Assembly: GCA_030704615.1 (NCBI GenBank)
Contig: CM060733.1
Location: 43,894,001 to 43,958,000, forward strand
Origin: Takakia lepidozioides
Lineage: Eukaryota > Streptophyta > Takakiopsida > Takakiales > Takakiaceae
DNA: 64,000 nucleotides
Direction: 5' to 3'
Notes under the pieces: generated by a model
Told to the model about the DNA's origin: nothing
What the model saw: only the letters and a program-made list of their open reading frames with translations
The model's database searches: none
Made by a program: the position numbers and the translations under genes
Shown: in pieces, positions 30,081-41,889 of the stretch
Numbering within the stretch: the first letter of the stretch is position 1
Layout: every line of letters starts with the position of its first letter

Positions 30081-32238
30081 CAGGTTTCGGCACTTCTACA
30101 AAGGGAGTGCCCTTCGTGCTAATGAAGGGGAGGAATTGTCCATAACTTGAGGTAATTCCATGGAAAGACTATGCTATTGATCTGCCAAGAACAAAATATG
30201 GCTAAGTTATGACATGCACCTTTTTCATCCCTAGGATGAATGATTTTCATCCATGATGTTGAACCCTAGAAGCAGGATGTGAAATTCGAAGGGGAAGAGT
30301 GCGTGTATCTTTTCGCAGCTGCTGCAGTGGTGTTGGCAGCACAGGATATCTGAGAAAGTTCCACCTACACAAAGGGTATCAGCTTGCTTTTAAGAGAAAT
30401 GTTAAGAGCTCCTGCTTGGCTTTCTGTGCAAGAAGAAGCGGTGCCGCCTTCTTCGTAAGCAATGATCAAACCTGAGGGATCAGGTTTGAGATAAGGGCGG
30501 TGCACCACTACTGTCGCCATTGTCTTGATGAGCACATTAATGAGGAGATGGAGCGGCTCAGCAGGTGTTGGGGGATGAGAAATGCAGGCTGGTGTGTATA
30601 GCGCCTCAGGTTGTCTGTGATCAAATCTTGTAGCTGCTGTCTATTTTTGAGCTTTAGGACCAGATCACTTTGAAGGGAATCAGCTTGCCTTAAAGAGCGA
30701 CGTTAAGGGATCTGGCTTGGCATTCTGTGCAAGAGGAAGCGGTGCCGCCTTCTGGTGTGTATGGTGCTTAAGCTATCTATAATTAAGTTTTGTATCTGCT
30801 CTCTGTCTTAAAGGCTGTAGGACCAGATCACTTCATAGGGAAGAAATGCACATGTAGAAGGATAGGGTAGAGGTTGGCAGGCACAAGGATGTGCCAGCAG
30901 CTGAAGCAGAGCCGTCATGCCTTAATGAGGACTGGAATCACGATAAGAAGAAACGTCGGAAATGGCTGACGAGGGAGAGGACAAGGTGCCTTCTTGACAG
31001 GCAGACCCACCGCTTCAATGAGTATAAGACAGATAAGTTTGAAGAGTGGCCTCCTCTTTTTGGTGACTTAGAAATCGCTTGTGAAGTTTGGACTGTCTCT
31101 TGTATGTAGTAAGAGACACTGACATGTGAGGAAGAGAAAGAGCTTTGGAAATGGAATGAAGACACTGGACTTCAAACCAGGATGGACTGGAGATGGATGC
31201 ACCTGCTGTTACATTGTACAGTAGGAAAAATGAATGGAACAGGGTTGATTCGTTGCTGGGACAGAATGGTTGCTGCTGTTGTATTCTTGTTCTTTGTTTC
31301 AGCGTCATGAGCTTGTACAAACAATCTAGCCTGGGATGTTGACACATTGCAGTCAATGTGGAACTAGCTTAGTAGGTAGAGGAAACTAGTGAGAGTTAGA
31401 TAGAACTGTTTGGAAACAACAAGAAGGGATGATGTGGATGGGGCAGAAAAACAACATCTGTTTGGGTTTGGATCTGATTCTCAGGGTGCTCTCAGCATGT
31501 GAACCACTGAGGTTCACAGTTGATGGGAAAAAGAGAGCTGTCAGGGTGTGTAAATTGAGACCTGTAGAAGGGTTGAGAGCTGTCTTGGGCAAATGGCTAC
31601 ACTGGGAAAAGTGGGGTGTGAAGCATCTGTCATTGGCAAGAGAGGGACTGATAAAGGGTTGATTATATCTTGTGTGACCAAGGTTGATTTCAATGCTGGG
31701 TGCACTGGATGCTTGGCTGAATGCGCATTGCATTGCATCATAGACATGCTACAGTGGAAAGAGTGAGGAACCTACTCACCCTGAAAGAAAGAGAGAGGGA
31801 GAGAGAAAAGGACATAAGGGAGAGAGCTGACCAGCAAGAGGGGATGGAGAGGAATGGATGATTGGGGCGGTAAGATAAAGAAAGCATGAACCCATGAAGG
31901 GCCAAACTGGTGGGCCTGCAACTCATGGCAGATCTGAGTTGCCTCCTTCCAAATCGTGATCTTATTACAAAGGGGATTCCACTTGTTGCTGACCAAGGGA
32001 ACTGCCCACAAGGGCAGTGGTCATCACTGACGTAGGGCTGGTTGCATCACTGAAGACAACATGGTAACATGGCTGGTGCAGTGTACCAGGGAGAGGATGT
32101 CGTGTAGAAGTAGAACCACGGGTGAAAACAATACAGTCTCCCCATCCATGTCTTCTCTTCCGCTGCGGCGTGGATGAGGATTGTGTGAACTCTGATCATG
32201 AAGGACCTGAGGGAAACCCACACCGAGTGACGATGGTT
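30029..32238. other. Unassigned region with direct repeats
   Basis: No gene or known element is recognisable. Two direct-repeat pairs stand out. ATCAGCTTGC plus the following 80 bases, including GAAGCGGTGCCGCCTTCT, occurs at about 30380 and again at about 30681. CTGGTGTGTATRGYGCYT with GGACCAGATCACTT downstream occurs at about 30589 and 30754. A 72-codon plus-strand frame at 30891-31109 has a basic start (DKKKRRKWLTRERTRC) but no family I recognise. It could be host intergenic sequence between G2 and G3. Confidence 0.45.
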
Positions 32239-33315
32239 TGTTAGAGGACTGTAGGGGACTTAGACACTTATACGGGATCTGTAGGGTACCCTTAATTTTT
32301 GCACAGACTGAGACAAACAGGAACCTTAGGGGTGACAGCAGCGCACTGTAGAGGGGGTTACATAGCCCACACAGCCGACACAGCAGTCACAGCCCACACA
32401 GCCAACACAGCCCGTCACAGTCGTCACAACCCACACAGCCAACACAGCCCGTCACAGTCGTCACAGCCCACACAGCCGACACAGCCGTCACAGCCCACAC
32501 AGCCAACACAGCCCGTCACAGTCGTCACAGCCCACACAGCCGTCACAGTCGTCACAGCCCACACAGCCCACACAGCCCGTCACAGTCGTCACAGCAGACA
32601 CAGCCCACACAGCCAGTCACAGCCCGGCACAGCCACACAGCCAGTCACAGCCCGACACAGCCAACACAGCCAGTCACCGCTTGACACAGCTGTCACGATA
32701 ATAGGGAACGAAGAGTAGGACAGGGAACGACTGTGGGGAACAACACCAGTGAAGGGAACATGTTAGTTCACATACGACGGTTAGAGAGGGAAACGGTTAG
32801 AACCGCGGATAGGAGGATAAAGGGAAGAACGGGGAATAGGGTTTGGGATCATTATTCGGGGAGGACTTCGGAGACAGGCGGGAGCGGAGATCGGAGAGCA
32901 CGATGAAGGAGAAAGAGGATTAGTAGATGCTTGTTATATGCAAAGCAAGCTAGAGTGATATTGTAGAGAGCAGATTAGAGACATAATGGCTTCGGCCTGA
33001 TACCTGAAAATCATAATCTGATACTTATACGATACAATCACACTGTGTAGAGAGATCTGAGTGAAGCTGTGGATTGAATGGAGGAGTTAAGGAAACCGAT
33101 AAATTGATGAAGCAAACTGATACTTAATTATCAATGGTAAGGTAGCTAAGATGAATGCGGAAAAGGAAACAAATAGGAAACACCCCATGATACACTAGCT
33201 GTAGGTCATGACTGATTGTTCTGCGCGGGCTGAGTACTTAGAGATTTCCAACTCTTCTATCTTGGAGTTTCCGCCTCGGATAGCGAAGGGATGGGTGAGT
33301 AAAAGCCGCGCGACA
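32239..33315 (+). repeat. G3 5' LTR
   Basis: TGTTAGAGGACTGTAGGGG to GCCGCGCGACA, 1,077 bp, the longest LTR in the window because its CACAGCC array (32345-32690) is longest. It is followed by TTTGGCGACCATACTGGGG, the primer site (33316-33334). Confidence 0.88.
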
Positions 33316-33804
33316 TTTGGCGACCATACTGGGGACCTGGGACATGAACAACCAGATGTGACAGGCATCTGGTGGGATCATGGTGGTTGGACCATTAAAG
33401 AGTTTGAAGTGAATCAAATTCCCTGTGGAACGAAGGAAGAAAGATTGTCCAAACAATTCTTTCAAAGGTTCTTGGAATTGCCAGACGGATGTAAAGAAAA
33501 TATTCTTAAACGAGTGCATGATGCTGATCCAGAATGGGGTCTGGGAAAGAAAGGAGTGATAAAGATTTATCAGGTAGCCTGTAGAGGAAGAGCACGTTGG
33601 TTACCAACATTAGTTTATGTGATAGCGTTGCTATCCATTAAACGAGTAGAGTTTGAAGGCTGGGAAGAAAGAAAGGTGAATGTTTATACTCATATGCATG
33701 AAGAGCTTGTACTGGTAAAGAATTGGATTCCAAAGGATATTTTGTGGATCAAACTCACACCAAGAACAGCTTTTCAGACTGTTTGCCATATGGTTATATG
33801 GTAA
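33208..33804 (+). CDS. G3 leader ORF upstream of gag
   Basis: 198 aa, the homologue of the G1 leader ORF. It starts in the LTR (MTDCSARAEYLEIS) and crosses the primer site. A one-base change near 33780 shifts the frame, and the usual C-terminus (YYRREFWLLPH) follows in another frame at 33870-33903. It is otherwise very similar to G1 and G5. Confidence 0.68.
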   Translation: MTDCSARAEYLEISNSSILEFPPRIAKGWVSKSRATFGDHTGDLGHEQPDVTGIWWDHGGWTIKEFEVNQIPCGTKEERLSKQFFQRFLELPDGCKENILKRVHDADPEWGLGKKGVIKIYQVACRGRARWLPTLVYVIALLSIKRVEFEGWEERKVNVYTHMHEELVLVKNWIPKDILWIKLTPRTAFQTVCHMVIW

Positions 33805-33929
33805 CGGAGACTTCAAGTATAGCAAGGGTGCATTGAAGCTTGAAAGAAATCCAGGCATATACGAGAGATATTACAGAAGAGAGTTTTGGTTATTGCCACA
33901 TTAAAAGAAAGAAATGAAAAGACAGGGAC

Positions 33930-35824
33930 ATGAGTGATGAAAGAGAAGCTAGACGACAAAGATATTCATCAAAAAGAGAAAGCTATCTGAAAGCTAATTA
34001 TCCATATCTTTGGGAGAGAGGAATAGACATAGGGGAATCATCTGGACCTCTCACACCATCAAGATCAAAAAGTGCATCACCTATACCGGAAGAACTAGAG
34101 TTGGATGCCACTCCTTCTGTTTCTTGCAAGAAAGATTAAGGGAATTGGTACAGGAAGAAGATCAATCACGAGGTGAAAAGATCTGAGGTACATCCTTGGA
34201 TAAAAGACTTGACAGAAAAATTTGATAAGAGTTGGCATGGAACACCAAAAGCAGGAACTCCAGTTTCTGAAGCAGAAGAAGATGAAGAAGGAGATGAGGA
34301 TGTGCAGAGCCAACGGAGAGTTCAGACTCTCCAACACCATTACAGTTGAGTTACATGAGTGAAGAAGAAACCCAAGGGCAGAACTTGGAGGGATGAAAAC
34401 AGAGAGAAGAAATTGGAAGAGGAAGAATATGAAGAAGTAGACCCAACAGCTGAGTTGAGACTACAACCAGGACATCCCAACCCGTTGGACCTGGATCAAG
34501 TGGAGCACTTGGATCACAGGCCAACGAAGGTGTCGGCTCAGGGGGATCAGGCGGGCTGCCTGGATCTGGCTCTGGGGGACAGGGAGTGTGGGTGGTAGTA
34601 GTGCAACTGAAGCTGGGAATACTGTGAATATCGTGGGGCCAGAAGCAGGGGTGCTCAAGGGCACACTTGGTGGAAGATCCACCACAAAAACAACAGGTCC
34701 AGAAGGACCAGCACCAGCAAGGGTGCCAGCACCTGTCAGTGGGCAGAAGGTAGGGCCACAGATGGCGTTACAACCAACACGGGCAAAACCACCCTTCCAA
34801 TATATTCAGGAAAAGGGGATCCCGATGTACACATTAGCCAATTTGAGCACATGTGTATAGTGAACAATGAGAATGGCGATGATGCCAAGATGAGACTGTT
34901 TCTTGTTCACTTATCAAGAAAGCAAGTGAATGGTATGCAAGATTCCCTGATAATCATTTCCTAACCTGGAATGGCTTGAATACAGCATTTCGAAATAGGT
35001 TCAGGACAAGTAAAACTGAGGATGAAGTGTATGGAAGTTTACAACAGCTGAAGCAGAAGAAGCATGAAACTGTGTTGAAGAGTATATGGAGAAGATGGAA
35101 TTGATGATGAAAAAGCTGGCTGCAGTACCAGCACCCGGTTTACAGAAGACTTGGTTTGTGAGTGGACTAAGACCAGAGTTGCAGAAGAAAAGTGGATATG
35201 TTACCCCATAATACAGTGGAGGAGGCATTTGAAACTGCAAACAGAATTGAGCAATTGGGAATGCTCAGGAGAGAGAAAAAGGAAGATGAGGACTCTGAAG
35301 ATGAGTCAGATGAAGAAGAAGAAGAGCAAGAACTAAAAAGAAAGAGTAAGAGAAAGGAAAAGTTGAAGAGGGATAACTATGAGAAAAGATTGGAAGAAAT
35401 CTTGAAGAAGTATGCCACAGAGGCTGCAACACATTGGAGGAAGGGTGTATGTGTGTGCAAAGTGCCAGAATGAAGGCCATACCAACAGAATGCCCATGAA
35501 GGAAGGAAGAAACACTGTACTATCTGTAAAATGGATAACCATTCTACTGAGAATTGTTACTACAACAGAAGGACAGCTGCAAGAGAACCTAGGCAAGTGA
35601 GGGTGCATCAGGTGCAGCCCCAGCCAAGAAGAAGCAATGATCAGGACCACTATGGTAGGTCTGGTGGTTATAACAATGGCATGGAAGGGAGAGGTAATTC
35701 AAGAGGGAATTACCAAGGAAATTCCAGAGGCAACTATCAGGGTAATCCAAGGGGAATTACCAGCCCGGGAATCAGGATTATAGAAATAATCCAAGACCAG
35801 ACCAGGGCGAGGACCCAATGGTGA
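33930..35824 (+). pseudogene. G3 gag, multiply frameshifted
   Basis: MSDEREARRQRYSSKRE begins the gene. Spacer, capsid (LKRKSKRKEKLKRDN region downstream), CCHC knuckles near 35455-35565 (the second, CKMDNHSTENC, is clean; the first is disrupted) and the Gly/Asn/Gln-rich tail are all present but spread over three frames. Many breaks are single-base losses within doublets (for example GATGTGCAGAGCC where G1 has GATGTGGCAGAGCC). Confidence 0.75.
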
Positions 35825-36039
35825 AGAGCTATGTTACTATTGTAATCAGCCAGGAATCGCAAGGCAGCCTGTTCATTCTGGATAAGACACCAGAATGAGA
35901 TGAGAGCCCTGTGAATGAGGGCCCAGTGGTGGCAGCTCACATGGTTAGGCCATGTGTTGTACCAGAAAGTAAGTACAATGATAGTAACAAGAAGTAAAGC
36001 CAAACTAATACCTCAGTAGAAGAGGAAGAAGAGATGAGC

Positions 36040-38349
36040 TGGAAGTGGCAATGATATGCCTGAAGATGAAGAGACTTGGAAAGGATGAGAAGGAACTGCA
36101 CAAGGAAGTGGCAGATACTATAAGGGAAATGCAAAAGAGTACGGATATTCCTGTGGCAGATTCCTCTGATTCGGATGGAGAAAAAGAGGGGAGTGGTGAG
36201 AGACAGAAAAAAGAAGATGCAGACATGCAAAGTAATGAAGAGACTTGGCTGAAGTAATATGTCAGACCAAAGCAGAAGAAATTACCATTGGACAGCTATT
36301 AGCTGTGGCACCTATTGTAGGAACAGGCTGTGTTCAGGCAATCAATCGAATTGCCCAAGAGACAGGGAAACACAGACCTGAACAGCAGGGTGACCAGTTT
36401 ATAATGTGAAGCCGGAAGGGCGAGAACCAGTCATGGACTTTGATGATTCTATGCCAGTAATCCAATGAGAATTGGAAGACAGAGAACTAACTGATGTACT
36501 GATAGATGGTGGTTCTGGAGTAAATATCATGACAGACCAATTAAGGAAGAAGCTTGGTCTAAGTAACATGAAACCAGCCCCATTTACAGTACCAATGGCA
36601 GATCAAAGAAGTGTACAGCCATTGGGATTAATAAGAGGAGTTAAGATACAGATACAGAAAATGATCTTTATGATCACAGTACTGTATTAAAAATGGATGA
36701 AGTCATGGAGGCTTACTCCTTATTATTGGGACGTCCGTGGCTGAAACAGGCAAGGGTATTCCATGACTGGAATTCTCAGTTACTAACTGTGAATAATGGG
36801 ATGCACGAGATACAAATTACCACAAAGAAATAGAGATTACCTGCTACAAGAAGACCTCGAGGAGTCAGAGAGTATGACTGGAAGGGGGAGGACTGGATGA
36901 GGAGCAGGAAGCTACCTATTTGCTGCACACCCAGAATGGGAGCAGGTTGCAGAAGATGCGGCTGGAAAGCCTAAGTTGTTTGAGAGGTATTGCTGTGGTT
37001 GAGTGACAGCAACACAAATAAGAAGAAGAAAACAGCATTTACCCATCACATTTCTATGAAGAAAGAGAAGGAGAAATAGAAATCCTAGAGAGAACCAGCC
37101 ACTGTGAGCTACAGGATGAAGTGGTGACCGTTGGACAATCACAGCTGATGAGCAGTGAGAGAAGTAAATGTGGGAACTCAGGAGGAACCGAGGATGGTGA
37201 AAGTAGGAGCTGATTTGGAGCGGAATTCTTCGAAGAAGCAAAAAGCTTGTTCATCAAATACAAAGATGTATTTGCTTGGAGCTATGAGGATCTAAAAGGG
37301 ATACCACCTGAAGTCTGTCAGCATAAAATTGAACTGGAACCAGGGTCAGTACCAATCAAGCAGGGCGGTATAGAATGAATCCCAACGACGCACAGAAGGT
37401 GGAGAAGAATTAAAGATAGAAGTTGGTGATGAGGCTGAGGCTAAGATAATACCCAATAGAGTATACAACTTGGTTGTCACCCATTGTTATAGTTCCAAGA
37501 AGATGGCAAACTAAGAGTATGTGTGAACTATAAGAAGCTGAATGCTTGTACGAAGAAAGATCCTTTCCCTTGCATTCACAGAAGCAGTATTGACACTGTG
37601 GCAGGCATGAGATGTACTCATTCATGGATGGCTTCAGTGGAGTGGTCTATAATCAAGTGCAAGTGGCAGGAAGAAGACCAAGGGAAGGGAAAACAGCTTT
37701 CATCACAGACTGGGGGGCTTATGCATACAAAAGTCATGCCCTTGGGCTTTGTAATGCACCAGCGACCTCAGAGAGTGATAAGTGAATCTTTTCAAGAGTA
37801 AGAGTTCATGCAGGTGTTTTTGGATGATTCAGTGTGTAAGCTCTAAAATGACACTTGAATAAATTGGAGTTATGCTGGCCAGATGAGGATGAGAGGTCTG
37901 GGCTTGACCCAGAGAAGTGTACTTTCTGTGTGAATAAGGGGTGCTTCTGGGACACATTGTGTGTAAGAAGGGACTCCTTGTGGATCCCAGGAAGACAGAG
38001 TCCATTAAGCCTCTCCACCACCAGTGAATGTTAAGAGTTTAAGGAGATTCCTTGGGCAAACCAGTTATTACAGAAGATTGTCAAAAGGTATGCACAAATA
38101 GCAGCACCATTGAGCAAGCTTCTGAAGAAAGATGCAGTGTTTGCATGGACAGCTGAATGTCACAGGCGTTTGAGGAACTTACCTGTCAGTAACACAAAAC
38201 AAAACTACACTGTGCTGATCAACCCTCACTGGCATGTAGTATTTATGTCACTGCGATGCATCAGGAGAAGCGTTGGGGCGGTGTGAGCCCAGAATGTTAC
38301 AGGGAATATAGATTCACCTGTGTACTATGCTAGCCGGTTGATGAACAGT
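36040..38349 (+). pseudogene. G3 protease-RT-RNase H, multiply frameshifted
   Basis: Protease core VLIDGGSGVNIMTDQL at 36490-36540 and SLLLGRPWL near 36715 in another frame. RT follows: FIKYKDVFAWSYEDL (37250), VNYKKLNACTKKDPFP (37525-37570), MDGFSGVVYNQVQV (37625-37665) and GLCNAPATS (37745). RNase H begins before the gap. The YxDD catalytic block is disrupted around 37800. Order and motifs identify gypsy pol; this sequence cannot encode it. Confidence 0.75.
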
Positions 38350-38849
38350 NNNNNNNNNNNNNNNNNNNNNNNNNNNNNNNNNNNNNNNNNNNNNNNNNNN
38401 NNNNNNNNNNNNNNNNNNNNNNNNNNNNNNNNNNNNNNNNNNNNNNNNNNNNNNNNNNNNNNNNNNNNNNNNNNNNNNNNNNNNNNNNNNNNNNNNNNNN
38501 NNNNNNNNNNNNNNNNNNNNNNNNNNNNNNNNNNNNNNNNNNNNNNNNNNNNNNNNNNNNNNNNNNNNNNNNNNNNNNNNNNNNNNNNNNNNNNNNNNNN
38601 NNNNNNNNNNNNNNNNNNNNNNNNNNNNNNNNNNNNNNNNNNNNNNNNNNNNNNNNNNNNNNNNNNNNNNNNNNNNNNNNNNNNNNNNNNNNNNNNNNNN
38701 NNNNNNNNNNNNNNNNNNNNNNNNNNNNNNNNNNNNNNNNNNNNNNNNNNNNNNNNNNNNNNNNNNNNNNNNNNNNNNNNNNNNNNNNNNNNNNNNNNNN
38801 NNNNNNNNNNNNNNNNNNNNNNNNNNNNNNNNNNNNNNNNNNNNNNNNN
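38350..38849. other. Assembly gap of 500 N
   Basis: Exactly 500 undetermined bases. The left flank is plus-strand RNase H of G3. The right flank is minus-strand extra-ORF sequence of G5. The true gap length and order are unknown, and a round 500 is probably a placeholder. Confidence 0.98.
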
Positions 38850-39110
38850 TCTCTGTGCTGTTGTGCCCCTTCCTGCACATGAGCCTTGGGAAACATTATC
38901 ATGCGGAATCCGTGAAGCCAGTGGATCCGCCACTACAGTCTTTTCTCTCTCTCTTGCCTCTTAGTCTCGGGTTGCTCTGCTAGTCCACCCTCACTGTGTG
39001 AAGAGCCTTGCTCTTCCATTGCAGTGGTTTCTGGCTCAAACACTCCCATCTCCTTTCTTTCTTGCGCATCAAGTATGCCAGAATCAAGAATTATTTGAGC
39101 AATGATTGGG
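38850..39110 (-). pseudogene. G5 extra-ORF fragment left of the G4 insertion
   Basis: Minus-strand sequence MGVFEPETTAMEEQGSSH and onward to HVQEGAQQHR matches G2 at 26.68-26.93 kb. The codon before TTAMEEQ is GAA (Glu) here but TAA in G2. This shows that the 300-aa and 860-aa frames of G2 were one continuous ORF. It continues leftwards into the gap. Confidence 0.75.
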
Positions 39111-39280
39111 TCAATGAAGATTCTGATACAACTGTTTCTTCACCGAATTCTTTTGACATGGGAGAAGACTATGCAATTCAGATGGCAGAGGAAGAAGCGA
39201 CGGGGGTCCCTATGCCTGAAAGGTTACCTCGATATCAGCCTCCAGAGGGCCTCACTTATCGAGGTAGTGATCAAACATCT

Positions 39281-39345
39281 GAGGTTTGCTATTTCATGAG
39301 CATGAGCGGCATGAGCGGAGTAGTAGACTACAAGGTTTTCATGAG
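39281..39345 (+). repeat. MB left terminus with ATGAGC hexamers
   Basis: GAGGTTTGCTATTTCATGAG continues with ATGAGCGGCATGAGCGG and another ATGAGC. It is the counterpart of the M4 right end (GAGGTTTACTATTTC). Confidence 0.82.
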
Positions 39346-39514
39346 CAGCAAGTACAAATTTCGAAAATAAAAATCAATAAAAAACAATAATTTAATGCAA
39401 TGTGTCTAGGAAAAACAATTATATTTATCGGCCCTTGAAGGGAAAATTGCAGTTTTGACAGTTGTGCTCATGATATTTCGTCTTCCGCTCATGCCAATTC
39501 CCAGCGACATGTGC

Positions 39515-39665
39515 AAATATGGCGCCGAATTTCGCGGTAATAGGGTCCGTAACCTGAAAAACGGCGACGTATTTCGCGGTACTAGGTCTCTCTGGCGAAA
39601 AATGGTGCCGAATTCCGCGGCTATAGGTCCCCTCATGACAGGTATTCGGCGGCCATTTTTCCAGT
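39515..39665. repeat. Short GGCGCC-type repeats near the MB left end
   Basis: Three units ATGGCGCCGAATTTCGCGGT, ACGGCGACGTATTTCGCGGT and ATGGTGCCGAATTCCGCGGC, each followed by an (A)CTAGG or ATAGG motif. They are subterminal relatives of the main arrays, as in M4 (53.25-53.72 kb). Confidence 0.65.
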
Positions 39666-39699
39666 GCATGTTCGGACTTAGCCAGTTCGGACTTAGCAT

Positions 39700-41693
39700 G
39701 TTCGGACGTGCAACTCACCTCCCGCATATAGTCGCCGAACTGGAGGAAACGATAATGCCACCATGCAAGCCAACTGACCATTGCTCCCTCGTCTGATTTC
39801 CTTACAGCACCTGACGATGGTCCACCAAGCCTGTATGCATGCAAACTGTGTCTCTGCATCGTCCAAGGTAGGAGCGCGCTTCCACGCAAGGCACATGGAA
39901 CGGTGCTCCTCTCTGAATCTGGCGCCACGAGCCGGTTGTGTACTGCGAAAGGCTCTGCAGAAAATGGAACCCACAAGATCTCTCCTTGCCTTCCATGGGA
40001 CATTGGGGTCTTGCCCGTACACCCTTTGGATGGCAGCCCAATTTGCTTGTGCGTTGTCTGCCATGAAACCACGAAATTCGGAGGGGGCAATCCCGCCTTG
40101 GCCATCTGTTCGTTTATTCCCTGCCAAAGAAGCATTTCCGATTGTGTGTCCTCTCCTTTCATCTCACAAATAGCAATTGTCCATTAGCATCCTGCAGTGG
40201 GTGTCGTAGACATGTGCACCCATTGTCACCCACTGGTGATTTGTAATTCGCTTGATATGGTCGAACATGACCCAACTGTTTGACAAGTTCCCACTCGTCA
40301 TCCTGTCGACTAGTTCGACGCCACTGCCAGGTCCACACGTGGACATTTTGAATACGAAACAACGATCTGCCTCAGTCCCTTGTCCTGGAAACCTACTTCC
40401 ATGAATGTAGTCATATCCACATCGTCGCTTCACCTCCAGAATGGAGTGCATATCCGAGCCACGCCCAATTTTCTGTTTGCATGAGACAATGTGGTTTCGG
40501 ACATTCGGTGAACATACGTGGGACACCGACTCCAGCAATGCCTCCATTTCCTTCTCGTCGAGAGGAACTCTATCGGAGCCGTCTTCCGACATAATTCTGG
40601 CCAATGCCATCTTATGGGCGGCTTGGAGCTGTATCTGTTTGGGTTTGGCACCCGGTCTCAACTTAACCTCCTCCTGAACGAGCTGCTCTGCTTCGTGGGC
40701 AGCCTCCCGCGAGTTCCCCCTCGCCAATTTGTGACAATGGGAACCAACGTGTATGCAAGCTCGGGTGAGGTCAGGGAAACGGTGCAACACATAGAACTGC
40801 TTGGCATTACAAACAGACATGCAGTGTGGTGGTTCTTTGCAATGCGCACACTTAAATGTGGAGTTCGGAACCTTCTCATGAGCTCGAAATGGTTGATGAG
40901 CTGTGCCTGTCCAATCGGTCTCGTTCCTGTGACCTCTGGATTTAAAGTGGAAGCAAGTTGGGGAGAAACACCGCAACGCGCCCGCACAAACAACGTAGCG
41001 CACCCGCACACCATCGAGCATCTTCATGCTGGTGGTTTTGGTAACGCACCAAGGATGACCGTCATGTTTTCTATCCATATCTGTCAACATTCCGGACGCC
41101 CTCGAGTAGTCCGCCCGAGGAGGGAACTCAAAGAAGATATTACCGTCGACGTCGGCGGGAAGGCATGTAACCGATTTAATTGCAAACTTGCTGTAGTCCA
41201 GCCCGGCCAGCTCCGACCGGTTGTCCCTCCAGGTGAAGCCTCGCAGAATTTCAAGAATAGATCGAACTGCGGTGCTCGTGCTGGGAATATGACTCCCTCC
41301 TCCACTGACGTCCATTGAGGACTTGCCTGATCTCCAGGACGACCTCGGAACTTCCATGACCTCGTCTGAGTCGGACAGGTTGTGAACAACCCGGTTCTCG
41401 CTCGTCTTCATGGATGGGTTCGGCTCTGGATTTACTTGTAAATGAAGTCCCCAACAGCCCTGTATATGACGCTGTCCAATGGTGGAACTCGCCATTCCCT
41501 GCCATTCCGAAATCATCGTGGAGCACAACAATACTCTCGACAACAAGGCCGTTAGAGTCCTTCCTTTCCTCCTCCAAAAAAAACCGACCCCGGTTTCAGG
41601 TGTATATCGAACGCACAGATATTTCTCCATCACCCGGCAGGTATCCCCTCTGCACGGAAATGAAGCTCTATGCTCGTGAGGAGGGCAGTACAC
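39700..41693 (-). pseudogene. MB Mutator-like transposase (N-terminal finger and DDE core)
   Basis: A 509-codon frame (41693-40164) holds a zinc-binding region at about residues 216-321 (CFSPTC, CAHC, HVGSHCH), resembling WRKY/GCM-type or FLYWCH-like transposase fingers. The catalytic domain then starts (SNSWVMFDHIKR, MGAHVYD). One-base frame changes near 40180, 40110 and 40000 split the rest, which in other frames reads ICEMKGEDTQSEMLLW, FRGFMADNAQANWAA, RSCGFHFLQSL and AWWHYRFLQFGDYMRE. VYD, MAD and the CxxH (CGFH) match MA. GAGGTGAGT after YMRE is a probable intron donor near 39720; the SWIM exon is absent. Confidence 0.75.
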
Positions 41694-41889
41694 TGTAGCG
41701 CTCGGGTTTTTCTGCCATGGGAGATGTGCACACAGACTCCCAGGATGGAGTGCGGGGAAGCTCCCTGGTAGAAGGGGGATGCAGCGATGGGAATGAATAC
41801 GATGCCGATTTGTCCGAGCGACGAAGCCTGATCCAAATCCAGGGAGCCAACTATCTCAAAAATCCACAGTCAGAGTGTTAATGAACCTT

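Larger units (their letters stand above)
32239..38349 (+). mobile_element. G3: Ty3/gypsy element, frameshift-rich, runs into the gap
   Basis: Complete 5' order: LTR, primer site, leader ORF, gag, protease, RT, start of RNase H (SPVYYASRLMNS at the gap edge). It is collinear with G1 for gag. Single-base losses and gains interrupt every domain, about every 100-200 bp, much more often than in G2, G5 or G6. Confidence 0.85.

Noticed and set aside
38314-38964. ORFs of 190-214 codons spanning the gap
   Set aside because: Almost entirely undetermined bases; no coding information.
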